Positions 38,823 through 48,979 of a stretch of 64,000 nt of DNA are shown here, one piece after another; the stretch's first letter is position 1; each line of letters starts with the position of its first letter. The DNA is from Burkholderiales bacterium (lineage in GTDB: Bacteria; Pseudomonadota; Gammaproteobacteria; Burkholderiales; Burkholderiaceae_B), in the NCBI GenBank assembly GCA_027484315.1, contig JAIXTE010000089.1, forward strand, positions 1 to 64,000. Direction: 5' to 3'. Under the pieces are notes generated by a model, which was not told the origin of the DNA, ran no database searches, and was given only the letters and a program-made list of their open reading frames with translations. The position numbers were made by a program, and so were the translations under genes.

Positions 38823-39785
38823 TTAGCGGCCTTTCACCGAAAGTGGTGGAGGAGAGAACGTTGCTATGGGTGGCGAAATCCTCACGTTTTTTACAGCCGC
38901 GGGCACGACAGGTTGCTCGGACTCTATCGATATGCTTTTCGCCGTTTCCTGTTCCGAGTTTCGGCTGGGCTCCGTAATCGACTGTTCAGTTAGCGCCTGG
39001 GTTTTATGATCGGGCGTCTTAAAGGTTGGGGTGGGTATGGTCTTTGCCGGGCCGACCCCCAAACGGGCTGGCGCCTTCGAACTCTGCAGTGGGTTGGGGT
39101 CGCTGTTAGACCTGGCACCAGGTGAGTTGATAGCAAGTTGCTCCAACCTGTCCATTTCCTTCTGAATATTTGGGCCCTGTATAGGATGGAAGTTGTAACC
39201 GCCCTTGATTGGAGTTGTCTCCTCCCAGCTAGAGTCGGATCCGCACCCTGTTGCCTCAGACTCGACATTGTTTTTCATGGAAACACTGTCTTTCTCGTCT
39301 AGCTTTACGCGGGGTACATCAGTAATTTTTGTTTCTAGTGCTCCGGCAATCTTCTTGTTGATAGCATCCAGAGGAATTCTTGATTTCGATCGAACTTCGC
39401 TTGGTGTTGTCATTGTTTTGGAAGTGTTCGATGGGATAGTGCGCGGCTCCGCTGTTTCAATATCCTTCTCTGTTTTGTTGGCGCCACCGCCGCCACGGGC
39501 TACGCGTCTAATGCGCTCCTGAGGGGATTCTACGATCTCCGATGCAAATGAGTGAGCGACGAGGCGGCCGCTGTCCGGGGAGGTCTGCTCAAAAAAGCAC
39601 TGCGCAACAAAAGATTTGTTCAGGTGGTCGCTCGTAAGCTCGGGGTTCGCATCGCGATAGAACAAAAAAAGCGTCTGGTTTTCATCACTAAATTTAACCA
39701 CTTGTGATTTTTTTCCATCGGGAGAGAATTCCTCTTTTATATCTTCAATAACTCCCAGCAACACCAGGTTGTTGATAGTAAACAT
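38823..39785 (-). CDS. Unknown protein, possible OB-fold N-terminus and disordered C-terminus
   Basis: MFTINNLVLLGVIEDIKEEFSPDGKKSQVVKFSDENQTLFLFYRD... then low-complexity. Confidence 0.5.
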   Translation of the reverse strand: MFTINNLVLLGVIEDIKEEFSPDGKKSQVVKFSDENQTLFLFYRDANPELTSDHLNKSFVAQCFFEQTSPDSGRLVAHSFASEIVESPQERIRRVARGGGGANKTEKDIETAEPRTIPSNTSKTMTTPSEVRSKSRIPLDAINKKIAGALETKITDVPRVKLDEKDSVSMKNNVESEATGCGSDSSWEETTPIKGGYNFHPIQGPNIQKEMDRLEQLAINSPGARSNSDPNPLQSSKAPARLGVGPAKTIPTPTFKTPDHKTQALTEQSITEPSRNSEQETAKSISIESEQPVVPAAVKNVRISPPIATFSPPPLSVKGR

Positions 39786-39881
39786 TATTTCTCCCAGACT
39801 TATCTGATTTGCATGACTTAAATTATTTCATATTTCTACATTAAAGTCAACATCCATTAAAATAAAGTAAAGGAGAAACCA

Positions 39882-40469
39882 ATGAACCTAAACAAGAGAT
39901 TCCAGTATCTACGAGAGGAGATCAAGACTGAAAGCCGAAGCTCTATCGACGGTAATCCAAAAGCCCTGCTCGACGTTGAGTTCGTAAGGGCGAAGAGAGA
40001 GGTTGCCAAAACATTTGATGCCCAGCTCCTAATGATCAACCCTTTGGTGATATACCGAAAGGTAACGGAACAGCAATTAGTTTCGAAAAAACTACTTGGA
40101 CTACTGGGAGGCGGAACAGATTATTTAAACGTATTGAGTGATCACACAAGCCTGTACGATGGGGGTTTCGAACCAGATAAGTTGGCCCCGGCAATAGGAA
40201 GTAGGTCAGCCTCACTGGTTAAGGATCTGACTACGGAAGATAAAAACAATGCGCTTGTTCAGAGTATCGATGAAACGAAGGATTTGCTCAGGAAAACATT
40301 ATTGGCTAGTAGTTGGGCTCGTAGCCAAGCAGAACCAAACGAATTCAATCCACTAATGGACAATACGGATTACCTGATGGCTGACTTCGAAGAAATGGGC
40401 ATTGACGGGTTCCCCGATTCAGATAGTGAGACGGTAGCCAAGAAGAATGAACCAGGGCCTACGATGTAG
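39882..40469 (+). CDS. Hypothetical protein
   Basis: 195-aa ORF with AAGGAG RBS. Confidence 0.55.
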   Translation: MNLNKRFQYLREEIKTESRSSIDGNPKALLDVEFVRAKREVAKTFDAQLLMINPLVIYRKVTEQQLVSKKLLGLLGGGTDYLNVLSDHTSLYDGGFEPDKLAPAIGSRSASLVKDLTTEDKNNALVQSIDETKDLLRKTLLASSWARSQAEPNEFNPLMDNTDYLMADFEEMGIDGFPDSDSETVAKKNEPGPTM

Positions 40470-40511
40470 GTTTAGACTAGCGTCGAATTTGGATATAGCG
40501 CGAAATAATTT

Positions 40512-40667
40512 CTAGGACTTAGCGTTTTCATCTTGGCGCTTCTTTATCGATTCCTTGATTGCCAAGTCTAGAGCACGTCGTTTATCGGGCGTTTGAGATA
40601 TTATTGAGTGCACTTTGTGCCTGAGCTCCCAGATCCTCTGTTTTATCATCTTCTCCTCGGGAATCAT
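40512..40667 (-). CDS. 51-aa small protein coupled to a lipoprotein gene
   Basis: Own translation: MIPEEKMIKQRIWELRHKVHSIISQTPDKRRALDLAIKESIKKRQDENAKS; start overlaps the lipoprotein stop. Confidence 0.45.
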   Translation of the reverse strand: MIPEEKMIKQRIWELRHKVHSIISQTPDKRRALDLAIKESIKKRQDENAKS

Positions 40668-40999
40668 CTAGCATCCCTAGGAATAAACATGGACTCGCCA
40701 ATGGACTCTACTTTTGTAAATTCCACGTGTCCGTCCTTTGTTATAAGCGAGCCTGTTGGAAGTATATCGAGAGCGTGCGTTGAGTTTCCCTCGTCGTACT
40801 TCAGAGTTACTTGGGAGCCCTTAATGAAATACGTTCCAGGCGCACTTGACCCGCGTGTTTCAAGGAAGAATGATTTGTCAGCAAAGAACTCCATAGAGCC
40901 AATAGGCCCCTCGAATCTACCGCTGATAGACGGGCTTTCGCTGGGATCCTTTGCGCATGACGCGACAAGAAAAAGAAAAGCCAAGAAAAACAACTTCAT
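40664..40999 (-). CDS. Lipoprotein
   Basis: Lipobox in MKLFFLAFLFLVASCAKD; GGAGG RBS upstream. Confidence 0.7.
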   Translation of the reverse strand: MKLFFLAFLFLVASCAKDPSESPSISGRFEGPIGSMEFFADKSFFLETRGSSAPGTYFIKGSQVTLKYDEGNSTHALDILPTGSLITKDGHVEFTKVESIGESMFIPRDAR

Positions 41000-41044
41000 T
41001 TAAAACCTCCTTTGAATACATTTTATCAGCGATGTTGCCGGAGG

Positions 41045-42676
41045 TTAAAAATTCAATGTAGAGGTAACGCTTTTTGATTCCATTCTTCTGACCTGCTCCA
41101 CATGGCTACGAAGAAAGCTAAGATCAATTTCTCCGTGAGTTGTAGAACTTACATTTTGTTCCCCAGGGTTGGTTACTCCGCCCTTACCTTTCGAGATCTC
41201 CTCTGATATCTGAGGCCTTACGCCACGAAGAAGCATCTTTAGTTCGTCTCGGATCACGGAGACATCTAGATGTTCCGTGGCGCGAGTAAGGGCGACGTAG
41301 AGGAGCATTATTTCATCGGCGTTCGTATAAATGTGAAGCCCGGCATCATCTTTTTGATGATTAACGAACTCACACAATTGCACTTTCTTTGCTTCCATCC
41401 CTTTGAAGCGATGAACCGTGGTGACTATGTTCTCGCAATCATCAATGGGAGCCACCGTTTGAGTTATCTTTTCTAATTGATCAATCCCATACTCGCGAAT
41501 GAGATTCACGTAGGTTCTATACTCGGACCCATACGGACTCTCTGTGAACTCTTGGAAGTCGTACCAGTTTTTGAAGGTCCCAAAGAAATGATCCTGTGGC
41601 TGCCCTCCTTCCATAAGCACTCTGGCGTTTTTAGCGAAATTCGAAAAGCCCAACATCTCCTTCGAGTCGATGGCCGTTCTCTCCCCTCTCTCAAGAGCTT
41701 CCGCTAACACGTTAATGGCGCCGGCGTTAGTTCTACATAAATACACATCCGGCGCTGCGCCACCGCCATCGAAGTCAACGATGGTGTCCCTGGTTGCCAG
41801 TCCTCTGACAGGGACTTCATTTTTAAGAAGCCTTAGGGTGCTTGTTGCCAGGTCCCCTACATTTTGACCAAATCGGAAACTTTGAGAGAGGTGGTACTCA
41901 GGCAGATCAATCTGATCAAGAGCGTTTATAGCTCCTCTCCACCGGTAAATTGATTGAAACGGATCGCCAACCCAAATCTTGGGAACTGGTTGATCGCGCA
42001 TGATATCGAGAACAACAGGCCCCAAATCTTGTGATTCATCGAACAGGATTGTGCATCCCTCGATTTTGGGCTTCATAAGCTGGAAGAGTTTAACGTATAC
42101 CTCGTGAATAATTCCACGGTTGCAATTGGGGTCTATCTGCTCGTTCCAGAGATGCACGAGATGAGGATAAAGTCGATCTCGAATGTCCTCCGCCTTGTCA
42201 TTGTCGCAGCCCGGGGGTAGCTCTATGTGCTTACGCGATATATCAAGGTCAGCGCTGATACAGTAATTTTCGAGACTCTTTTGGAGCAACCTTCCCATGT
42301 AGGTCTGAGAAAGTGCTACGTAACGTCCATTTCGATTCACAAATGACCCAGGTTTCAAATTCAGCCTTTTAGCTAAAAACGACGGGGGCTCCTTGGAAAA
42401 GGATAGCTTTTCTTGAATTTCGGGAGAGGCAAAGCCAAAGGCAAATGCGTTAAATGTTATGGGGGTGACGTTGCTTGTAAATGTACGCTTAGCTTCGAGT
42501 TCATTGCTCTTGTTAAAAACAATGTACAACACCTTAGGGTCGTTTGTGTACTGAAGAAGCCTTGCACTCTCTTTGCAAAAGAATGTCTTTCCGGAGCCTG
42601 CCTTCGCGATCAGCTTAAAACTGTGACCATCCATGACCGCACCAAGACCTTGCTCCTGCTCGCCGGTGTACTGCAT
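41045..42676 (-). CDS. UvrD/Fbh1-like superfamily 1 DNA helicase
   Basis: LIAKAGSGKTFFCKESA, ILFDESQDLGPVVLDIM, VGDPFQSIYRWRGAINAL, LSQSFRFG, VHRFKGMEAKKV, LYVALTRATEHLDVS. Confidence 0.92.
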   Translation of the reverse strand: MQYTGEQEQGLGAVMDGHSFKLIAKAGSGKTFFCKESARLLQYTNDPKVLYIVFNKSNELEAKRTFTSNVTPITFNAFAFGFASPEIQEKLSFSKEPPSFLAKRLNLKPGSFVNRNGRYVALSQTYMGRLLQKSLENYCISADLDISRKHIELPPGCDNDKAEDIRDRLYPHLVHLWNEQIDPNCNRGIIHEVYVKLFQLMKPKIEGCTILFDESQDLGPVVLDIMRDQPVPKIWVGDPFQSIYRWRGAINALDQIDLPEYHLSQSFRFGQNVGDLATSTLRLLKNEVPVRGLATRDTIVDFDGGGAAPDVYLCRTNAGAINVLAEALERGERTAIDSKEMLGFSNFAKNARVLMEGGQPQDHFFGTFKNWYDFQEFTESPYGSEYRTYVNLIREYGIDQLEKITQTVAPIDDCENIVTTVHRFKGMEAKKVQLCEFVNHQKDDAGLHIYTNADEIMLLYVALTRATEHLDVSVIRDELKMLLRGVRPQISEEISKGKGGVTNPGEQNVSSTTHGEIDLSFLRSHVEQVRRMESKSVTSTLNF

Positions 42677-42677
42677 T

Positions 42678-42950
42678 TCAGTAAAGCCCCATCATTTTTA
42701 CATGGAACTCGCTTAGCAACTGCTCTTCCGATGACTCGTATTCTGGGCGTCGTTGTACAAAAAGTGGAGAAGCCACAGAAAGGGCGGCCGAGAGTTTGAT
42801 GTCGGCAGCGAACCGCTGACGAATGGTTTCGAAAAACACTGGGTTATCCAGCCTGTGCTTAATCTTCTCAAAAAGGGAGGGTTGCACATCCTTGAAAAGG
42901 CAAATTATTGAGGCTACGTAGTTCTCAAAAGAGAGTGTGTTGGCAAACAT
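42678..42950 (-). CDS. Small hypothetical protein
   Basis: Likely start MFANTLSFENYV with AAGGGA RBS. Confidence 0.5.
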   Translation of the reverse strand: MFANTLSFENYVASIICLFKDVQPSLFEKIKHRLDNPVFFETIRQRFAADIKLSAALSVASPLFVQRRPEYESSEEQLLSEFHVKMMGLY

Positions 42951-42969
42951 AGTCGATCCCTTGGAAAAA

Positions 42970-45366
42970 TTACATACTTGCACTTCGAACCGGTGAGGGT
43001 GATTGACGTTGATCCCCCCCAAATCCGAAGTGTTGCTTAAATTCATGACCGCGAGGCTGCTCAGCAATCCGTTTTCTTGCGTAGTCGTAAGCACCAGTTC
43101 TTAACTCCGGATCAGAGTAGAAACGAGTCTGATCGTTAGACGATAGCCCAAGTGAAAGCATGCTTGTTTGCTTTAATCCATAAGGCACCGGGTCACGAAT
43201 GGACTTTGAAAGCGCATCAACAGCCGCTCTCTCTGGTAACTGGCCTTGCTTAAGATTCCTGGCGAAATCCCACATCAATCCTTCTGCGAAAGATGCGGGG
43301 TCCTCGTTTTCAGGAATAAAGAATGACTTCGGAAACGAAATGTCAGCGCCTGTTGAATCAAGGTACCCATTTTTAATGAGAAGGTCCCTCGGTGGCGGCC
43401 TGTTGCCCCAAAAACTCCTCACGGTATTGTCACGAATAAACTCCTCTTTGTCCCTTTTAAATGCTTCGAACAAAAGAGGAAGAAGTGGATGAGCCAGCTT
43501 CATTCCCTTTGGTGGAGAATACTCGGAAGAAATAAGTGATGTAGGATCAAGCGGATTAGTTCCTGTCCTTTTAAAGGGAAATGAAGGGTCAAAGGTCGGG
43601 TTCTCGGATTTCAGCTTTCCAAGCGTCATACTTTCGAAATCGGACTTCACTCCCTCCAGGCCAAACCCGGTGGCAGTATTTGGATGCCCTACCGCGCCTG
43701 GTACCCTCCCCGAGCAAACGAAAGAATTCTTTTCGATTCCGAAGTCCTTAAATTCCACAAAGTCTTTAAGCTGTTGAATTGGGTCTGAAATTGAAGGTAA
43801 TCGATCGTCTATATAGAGGAAAAGGGGCAACTCTATAGGCATGGAGCCTGAAAATGGCCGGCCGTGAGATCTGCATTCGGCATGTTTAGCCTCGCCTACT
43901 GCGTCTGCATTGCTAAACAGCATGGCTGCGTAAATCAGAGGCAATTCCGGGTGGGCAAACTTATGGCCCTTGGGAGGCTTAACGAAACTAGCCTCGTTAA
44001 GCGATGCCAATGGGCCATCCGCTGGAACCTCATATTTAACGCCGAACAACTCAATCTTTGCAAATAAAGCTTTGCGCTCATTGGATTGAGGTTCAACGCT
44101 TGGAACACCTTGGCCTGATTTAGGAGCGGACTGTTCCGGAGATTGTTGAGTGCCATCTGATTTCTCTACTACGCCATTTGATTCTTCCATGGGGGCAGAT
44201 AATGGCTGACCTGATGTTACTACCTTGGCCAAGGAGTCCTCGAATTGCGATTTTAAAATTGAGGTCAAATTTGAAGCTCTAACTAACGTCCTGGCAAAGC
44301 CCTCAACAGATGAAACTTTATCTCTGGCAAAGAGAGGGGCGAAAAGCGCTTCCGCGTCGCAACGGACGTCGAACTGGGAAACGTCATAGCCCTCAAGTGC
44401 TACCTTCTTGCGTTGGTCGAGATAGCGTTTTGTACTCTCAGAATATTTATCAAATGCATCAGTCACTTCAGTGCGGTTAGTGATGCGGTAAAGGAAGCCA
44501 CCGAAACCATTTCTTTTGTCCAGGTTGTCTTTAAATCTGTTTACCTCGGACATCAGTTTTTCATGACATTCTTTTAATTCATTTAGGTCAGCGGTTAGAT
44601 CATCAGTGATCTCGCTTGTTGCCTCTTTTGTGCCCTTACTAACGGGGAAGATGACCGAACCGGCGAGCCCAAGGTTACCGTCGTAAGGGCGGATATCAAG
44701 TTTCGAAAGGGGAGACTTGCTTGGTCGATCGAATCTAAGCGGATTGTTTGACAGCACAAAGCCGGAAAGTATGTCTTCCTCCGACAAGCCATCAACCGAA
44801 AACTCCGACACCGATAAAAGCAGGCGATCGAACTTTGACAACTCGGTTCGGAGTTTAATTTTGGAAAGCATTTCATCGGACAAGTAGGGTATGGACATAC
44901 CACTATTCAACTGCGAGGCAATTTCGGCGAGTGAGTACTCCCTGTATTGACGTGCCTCTTCCCTTAGCTTTTGGGTTCGCTCTCTAATGGGCGCGCTCAA
45001 CTCACCGTTAACGGCCGGCGGTGGGGTTTCTGAATAGGTCCTTTCTGCTTTGTTCGGGATCTCAGACCTCTGGGGCTCTGATGGCTTTTGTGGCTCGTGG
45101 AGCTGTACTGGCGCATATTCTGGGGAGGCTGGCTTAAGGTTTGTCGAGAGAGGGAAAGGCGTGACGTTGCTCTTTTTCCCAGCCAGGAGATCCGTTGGGT
45201 CCGTATTTTCGGGGAGTGTGACGTCTTTAATGATGCCATTTTCAAAATCTATTGGATCTGCCATATCCTCTAGAATGAGCGTCTCACCGGAAAGTCCATC
45301 GCCTGCAGAGAACGACGCCCTGGCGATTTCAATATCGTCTGGTGGTGGGATCTGATCGTCGTTCAT
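42970..45366 (-). CDS. Unknown 798-aa protein with an internally repeated motif
   Basis: PPKGHKFAHPELPLIYAAM and PPKGMKLAHPLLPLLFEAF; no family recognised. Confidence 0.6.
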   Translation of the reverse strand: MNDDQIPPPDDIEIARASFSAGDGLSGETLILEDMADPIDFENGIIKDVTLPENTDPTDLLAGKKSNVTPFPLSTNLKPASPEYAPVQLHEPQKPSEPQRSEIPNKAERTYSETPPPAVNGELSAPIRERTQKLREEARQYREYSLAEIASQLNSGMSIPYLSDEMLSKIKLRTELSKFDRLLLSVSEFSVDGLSEEDILSGFVLSNNPLRFDRPSKSPLSKLDIRPYDGNLGLAGSVIFPVSKGTKEATSEITDDLTADLNELKECHEKLMSEVNRFKDNLDKRNGFGGFLYRITNRTEVTDAFDKYSESTKRYLDQRKKVALEGYDVSQFDVRCDAEALFAPLFARDKVSSVEGFARTLVRASNLTSILKSQFEDSLAKVVTSGQPLSAPMEESNGVVEKSDGTQQSPEQSAPKSGQGVPSVEPQSNERKALFAKIELFGVKYEVPADGPLASLNEASFVKPPKGHKFAHPELPLIYAAMLFSNADAVGEAKHAECRSHGRPFSGSMPIELPLFLYIDDRLPSISDPIQQLKDFVEFKDFGIEKNSFVCSGRVPGAVGHPNTATGFGLEGVKSDFESMTLGKLKSENPTFDPSFPFKRTGTNPLDPTSLISSEYSPPKGMKLAHPLLPLLFEAFKRDKEEFIRDNTVRSFWGNRPPPRDLLIKNGYLDSTGADISFPKSFFIPENEDPASFAEGLMWDFARNLKQGQLPERAAVDALSKSIRDPVPYGLKQTSMLSLGLSSNDQTRFYSDPELRTGAYDYARKRIAEQPRGHEFKQHFGFGGDQRQSPSPVRSASM

Positions 45367-45463
45367 GGGTACTCCGCAAAAATATTGTTTATTTAATCAA
45401 ACTTTACGTGACTTTTTGCTTCGGTGATAACATTTCTCTATATCCAACCGCAGAACGCAAAAA

Positions 45464-47194
45464 ATGCTCACACAACCCGCCCAACTGCTAGATTTCAAAA
45501 CCTTAAGGCGGCAAATACCAGTGCTTCCAGTAAAAGAATATGGAAGCAGGTACGCACTCGACTTTTCAACAAAGGCTTTTACTCAGGATGAGATCAAAAC
45601 AAGGGTCTCCGATTGTTTCAAGCGAGTTTTTGAAAAATTTGGATATGAGAGCAGAGGCATTGATCTGGATGCCTTCAATGAAAGATGCCTCAAGCAGATG
45701 TTGGGTGCGAAATTCTCAGGTGATGCCACAAAGTTCGCCATTGACGAGGATCATTTCGTTTTTGTATACAAGACCACATCGTTTTTCACTTTCGACGCGC
45801 TTTTAAGAGAATTCCACAAATCAGAAATCCTGAAAGCATATAAAAGGAACGATGACCTGGATGTTGACACGATTTGCGCCGACTACCCGGAATTGCGTGA
45901 GGAGCTAACACCAACGGGGATAAGAACGCCAAACCGTACGGATGACTTTGAGGATATAGAGGAATTCGGGGAGCCATCACCGCGGAAATCTGATGAGACG
46001 GATAGCTCTTTCCTGAGCGCTCTGAGGAAGAGCCCATATGAATTCGGCTCTGGCTTTGAAGACATTCTTGATGACAAGGGATCGAATAACCTAGTGATTG
46101 AGCCAAAGAAACAAAGGCTCGACTCCAGGGACCAAAGAGCAGCCGCATTCGAGTCTTCTAAAGTGGAGACGAGAACCCGTTGGGCCAGCATGAGCGAGGC
46201 AGAGGTAAACGAAGTGCTTGGGGTAGGCTCCTCAAAAAGCGGAATCTCATACAAATCTAACGACGCCGACATATTTAACTTCGGAAGCGATCTGGATAGA
46301 TCAGAGAGTCCAAGTACCTCAACCAGAAAGGATGAGCCCGATGATCAGGGTGAGAAAGTTGGCGTTGATGGTGAAACCGGTAACGCGAAAGTCAATACGC
46401 CACAACGAAGCGGAGGTGACGACTGGACGGACAGTTTCAACCTGGACGAATCAAGGAGCGAGAGTTTCCTTGAAAAAACGCCCGATATGCAAGATGAAAC
46501 AGGCAATATAGCGAAGCCTGCCTCCGCAGCCCAAGAAGAAGACCAAAAGCAAGGGCAGGCAACCGACTTTGGTGGATGGGATTTCCTAACGGAGGAGCCT
46601 TCAAGCGTAGCCACCAAGTCTGAGATACCCAACGCCACCGATTCTTCATTTAACAGTCGTGACATGAGCGAAGATCTCGTGGATAAGGGCGGTCCGTCCA
46701 GTGAACAGTCCGACCCGGCGAATACCGTTGACGGTGGTGATTTTTTTGATTTTCAGCAGCCTACTGCTTTGCAAACCCATTCAGCCTCTCAGCAGGAGCA
46801 AATTAGTCCACTGGGGATAGAAAAGACGCCAATATCAGAGCCGTTTGATTTCGCTGGCGGTGAAAGTGATCAGTCGAGGGAGCCCGCAGAAGAGAACCAA
46901 ATTCCTGCTCAAAGCAGTGTGTCTGAAAACGCCACAACCCTGGTCGTCCCCGCTTCGGAATTAGAGGAGTTCAGTATGGACGACGAATTTACGTTACCGG
47001 AGAAGTCCGGGCAAGCGCAGCCGGATTACGGATTTGAGTTCAACTCTGAGGGGAATAGCGAATCATCGATTAAGAGCGACGAGAAAAGGCAAGCGGAAGC
47101 ACCAGAGAACCTGTCAACTACGGATGGTGATGAAAAGAGCTCCGGCGACTCTAAAGGCGGCGTGGGAGCATCAGACAGGTGGAGTTTTGACTAG
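45464..47194 (+). CDS. Unknown acidic, Ser/Glu/Asp-rich protein
   Basis: 576-aa ORF; about 150-aa ordered-looking N-terminus then low-complexity acidic tail. Confidence 0.55.
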   Translation: MLTQPAQLLDFKTLRRQIPVLPVKEYGSRYALDFSTKAFTQDEIKTRVSDCFKRVFEKFGYESRGIDLDAFNERCLKQMLGAKFSGDATKFAIDEDHFVFVYKTTSFFTFDALLREFHKSEILKAYKRNDDLDVDTICADYPELREELTPTGIRTPNRTDDFEDIEEFGEPSPRKSDETDSSFLSALRKSPYEFGSGFEDILDDKGSNNLVIEPKKQRLDSRDQRAAAFESSKVETRTRWASMSEAEVNEVLGVGSSKSGISYKSNDADIFNFGSDLDRSESPSTSTRKDEPDDQGEKVGVDGETGNAKVNTPQRSGGDDWTDSFNLDESRSESFLEKTPDMQDETGNIAKPASAAQEEDQKQGQATDFGGWDFLTEEPSSVATKSEIPNATDSSFNSRDMSEDLVDKGGPSSEQSDPANTVDGGDFFDFQQPTALQTHSASQQEQISPLGIEKTPISEPFDFAGGESDQSREPAEENQIPAQSSVSENATTLVVPASELEEFSMDDEFTLPEKSGQAQPDYGFEFNSEGNSESSIKSDEKRQAEAPENLSTTDGDEKSSGDSKGGVGASDRWSFD

Positions 47195-47368
47195 AAGAAG
47201 TCTCAATTGATACAGACAGACTTTCGTTTGGACGGTTAATAGAGGCGCTTGAGTACGCTGCAGCACCCTTGCAGCGCAAAAGTCAAAAAGTTGCTCAAAA
47301 ATCATTCTTTTTTTTATAACTAGCAAATAAGAATAGAATTTGATGGTACTCCTTAAAGAAGAGCAACC

Positions 47369-47845
47369 ATGCTAGACCAGATAAAGCAATCCCTGCATTT
47401 TCAGTCGGAAGCCTTGGATATGCGTTCCAAGCGACAGTCGCTGATTTCCTCAAACATATCGAACGTCGATACCCCGGGTTACAAGGCTGTGGACGTGAGT
47501 TTCTCCAAGGCGCTGGGGGAAGCGACAGGTGTGGCACCCAAAAAGAACAAGCCTGGGGTAGCCGACAGCCCTATTCCAGCACTAAAGATGACAAGTGGGT
47601 CAGACAATACGAGTGTGAAAAGAACACATTCCGGCCACCTCACAGGGAGCCCGTTAGACAACTCCAGTTTCGCTAGAGCCGTCAAATACAGACGGGGAGA
47701 CACTGCCGCACTTGACGGTAACTCGGTGAATATAGAGCGCGAAAAGGCAAATTTCGCGGAAAACACTGTCAAATACGAAGCGTCGCTTCGAGCAATCAGC
47801 GGACGCATTAAAACACTCAAATCAGCAATCAAAGATGGAATCTAA
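47369..47845 (+). CDS. flgB: Flagellar proximal rod protein FlgB
   Basis: LDMRSKRQSLISSNISNVDTPGYKAVDVSFSKAL; followed by flgC. Confidence 0.95.
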   Translation: MLDQIKQSLHFQSEALDMRSKRQSLISSNISNVDTPGYKAVDVSFSKALGEATGVAPKKNKPGVADSPIPALKMTSGSDNTSVKRTHSGHLTGSPLDNSSFARAVKYRRGDTAALDGNSVNIEREKANFAENTVKYEASLRAISGRIKTLKSAIKDGI

Positions 47846-47856
47846 GGGGTTACTCG

Positions 47857-48276
47857 ATGTCTTTATTTAACTCGTTTAAGGTTGCCGGCACTGGACTTAT
47901 GGCTCAGTCGACAAGGCTAAACACCGTTGCCTCAAACATGGCAAACGCCGACACCGCGGCGTCAAGTGAGGCTGAGGTTTACAGGGCTCGTAAAGTGGTT
48001 TTTGAAGCCGAGATGGACCAGGCTTCACGTGGTCGAGCCAAGGCTTCGAGCATGGTGAACACCAAAGAAATCGTTCAGATTGATACGCCGGCAAAAAAAG
48101 TTTACGACCCGGCCAGCCCCGTCGCAGATGCTGATGGTTACGTGTATATGCCAAACGTTGACGCAGCGGAAGAGATGGTCGAGATGATTGCGTCATCAAG
48201 ATCCTATCAAATGAATGCAGAAGTCATGAACACATCAAAACAGTTGATGCTAAAGACTCTCAGCATGGGCGAATAA
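47857..48276 (+). CDS. flgC: Flagellar proximal rod protein FlgC
   Basis: MSLFNSFKVAGTGLMAQSTRLNTVASNMANADT...ASPVADADGYVYMPNVDAAEEMVEMIASSRSYQMNAEV. Confidence 0.96.
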   Translation: MSLFNSFKVAGTGLMAQSTRLNTVASNMANADTAASSEAEVYRARKVVFEAEMDQASRGRAKASSMVNTKEIVQIDTPAKKVYDPASPVADADGYVYMPNVDAAEEMVEMIASSRSYQMNAEVMNTSKQLMLKTLSMGE

Positions 48277-48320
48277 AATTCGTCTCGCCTAAACGTAATA
48301 AAACGACAAGGGGTTAGGAA

Positions 48321-48977
48321 ATGAGTGTTAGTGGACTAAATGAAGCCTCAAGAAGCTCGGCTTCCAAGTTTGGCGGTGGCGCAGAAGAAATTCAGGATCG
48401 ATTTCTGAAGCTTCTCACAGCTCAACTAAAAAATCAGGATCCCCTGGAGCCAATGGATAACTCCCAGGTGACTTCACAGATGGCTCAGCTCAGCACGGTA
48501 ACTGGCATTCAAGATCTGAATAAAACCATGGCCGGAATTTCCGATTCATTCGCTTCTGCAGACCTTTTGAGGGCGACCTCATTGATTGGTCGTAGCGTTG
48601 TGGTTGAGGGAGATAGGCTTGCCGTGAATAAGGATTCAGACACTCTGGCATCCTTTGATCTTGGGAAATCAGTGGGCAGCGCTACCCTGGAAGTAAAGGA
48701 TGCGGCTGGACGCGTGATTTACCAAGAAGATCTTGGTCCCAGAGGCGCTGGCCGCCATCAAATTGTCTGGGACGGAAAAGACATGAATGGAGATAAGCTG
48801 CCAGAGGGACTCTACAAATTCAGCGTCACCGGGATAAATGGTACAGAACAGGTGGATGCGCGTGAACTGGAGCAGCGTGTTGTTCTCGGCGTCCACAACA
48901 CAGGCGGGGCTCTGCAATTCAATATTGGTGGTGGTGAGCAAGTCGGCGTTGAAGATGTCTTAGAGTTTGGGGCGTAA
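48321..48977 (+). CDS. flgD: Hook-capping protein FlgD
   Basis: FLKLLTAQLKNQDPLEPMDNSQVTSQMAQLSTVTGIQDLN. Confidence 0.95.
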   Translation: MSVSGLNEASRSSASKFGGGAEEIQDRFLKLLTAQLKNQDPLEPMDNSQVTSQMAQLSTVTGIQDLNKTMAGISDSFASADLLRATSLIGRSVVVEGDRLAVNKDSDTLASFDLGKSVGSATLEVKDAAGRVIYQEDLGPRGAGRHQIVWDGKDMNGDKLPEGLYKFSVTGINGTEQVDARELEQRVVLGVHNTGGALQFNIGGGEQVGVEDVLEFGA

Positions 48978-48979
48978 CC

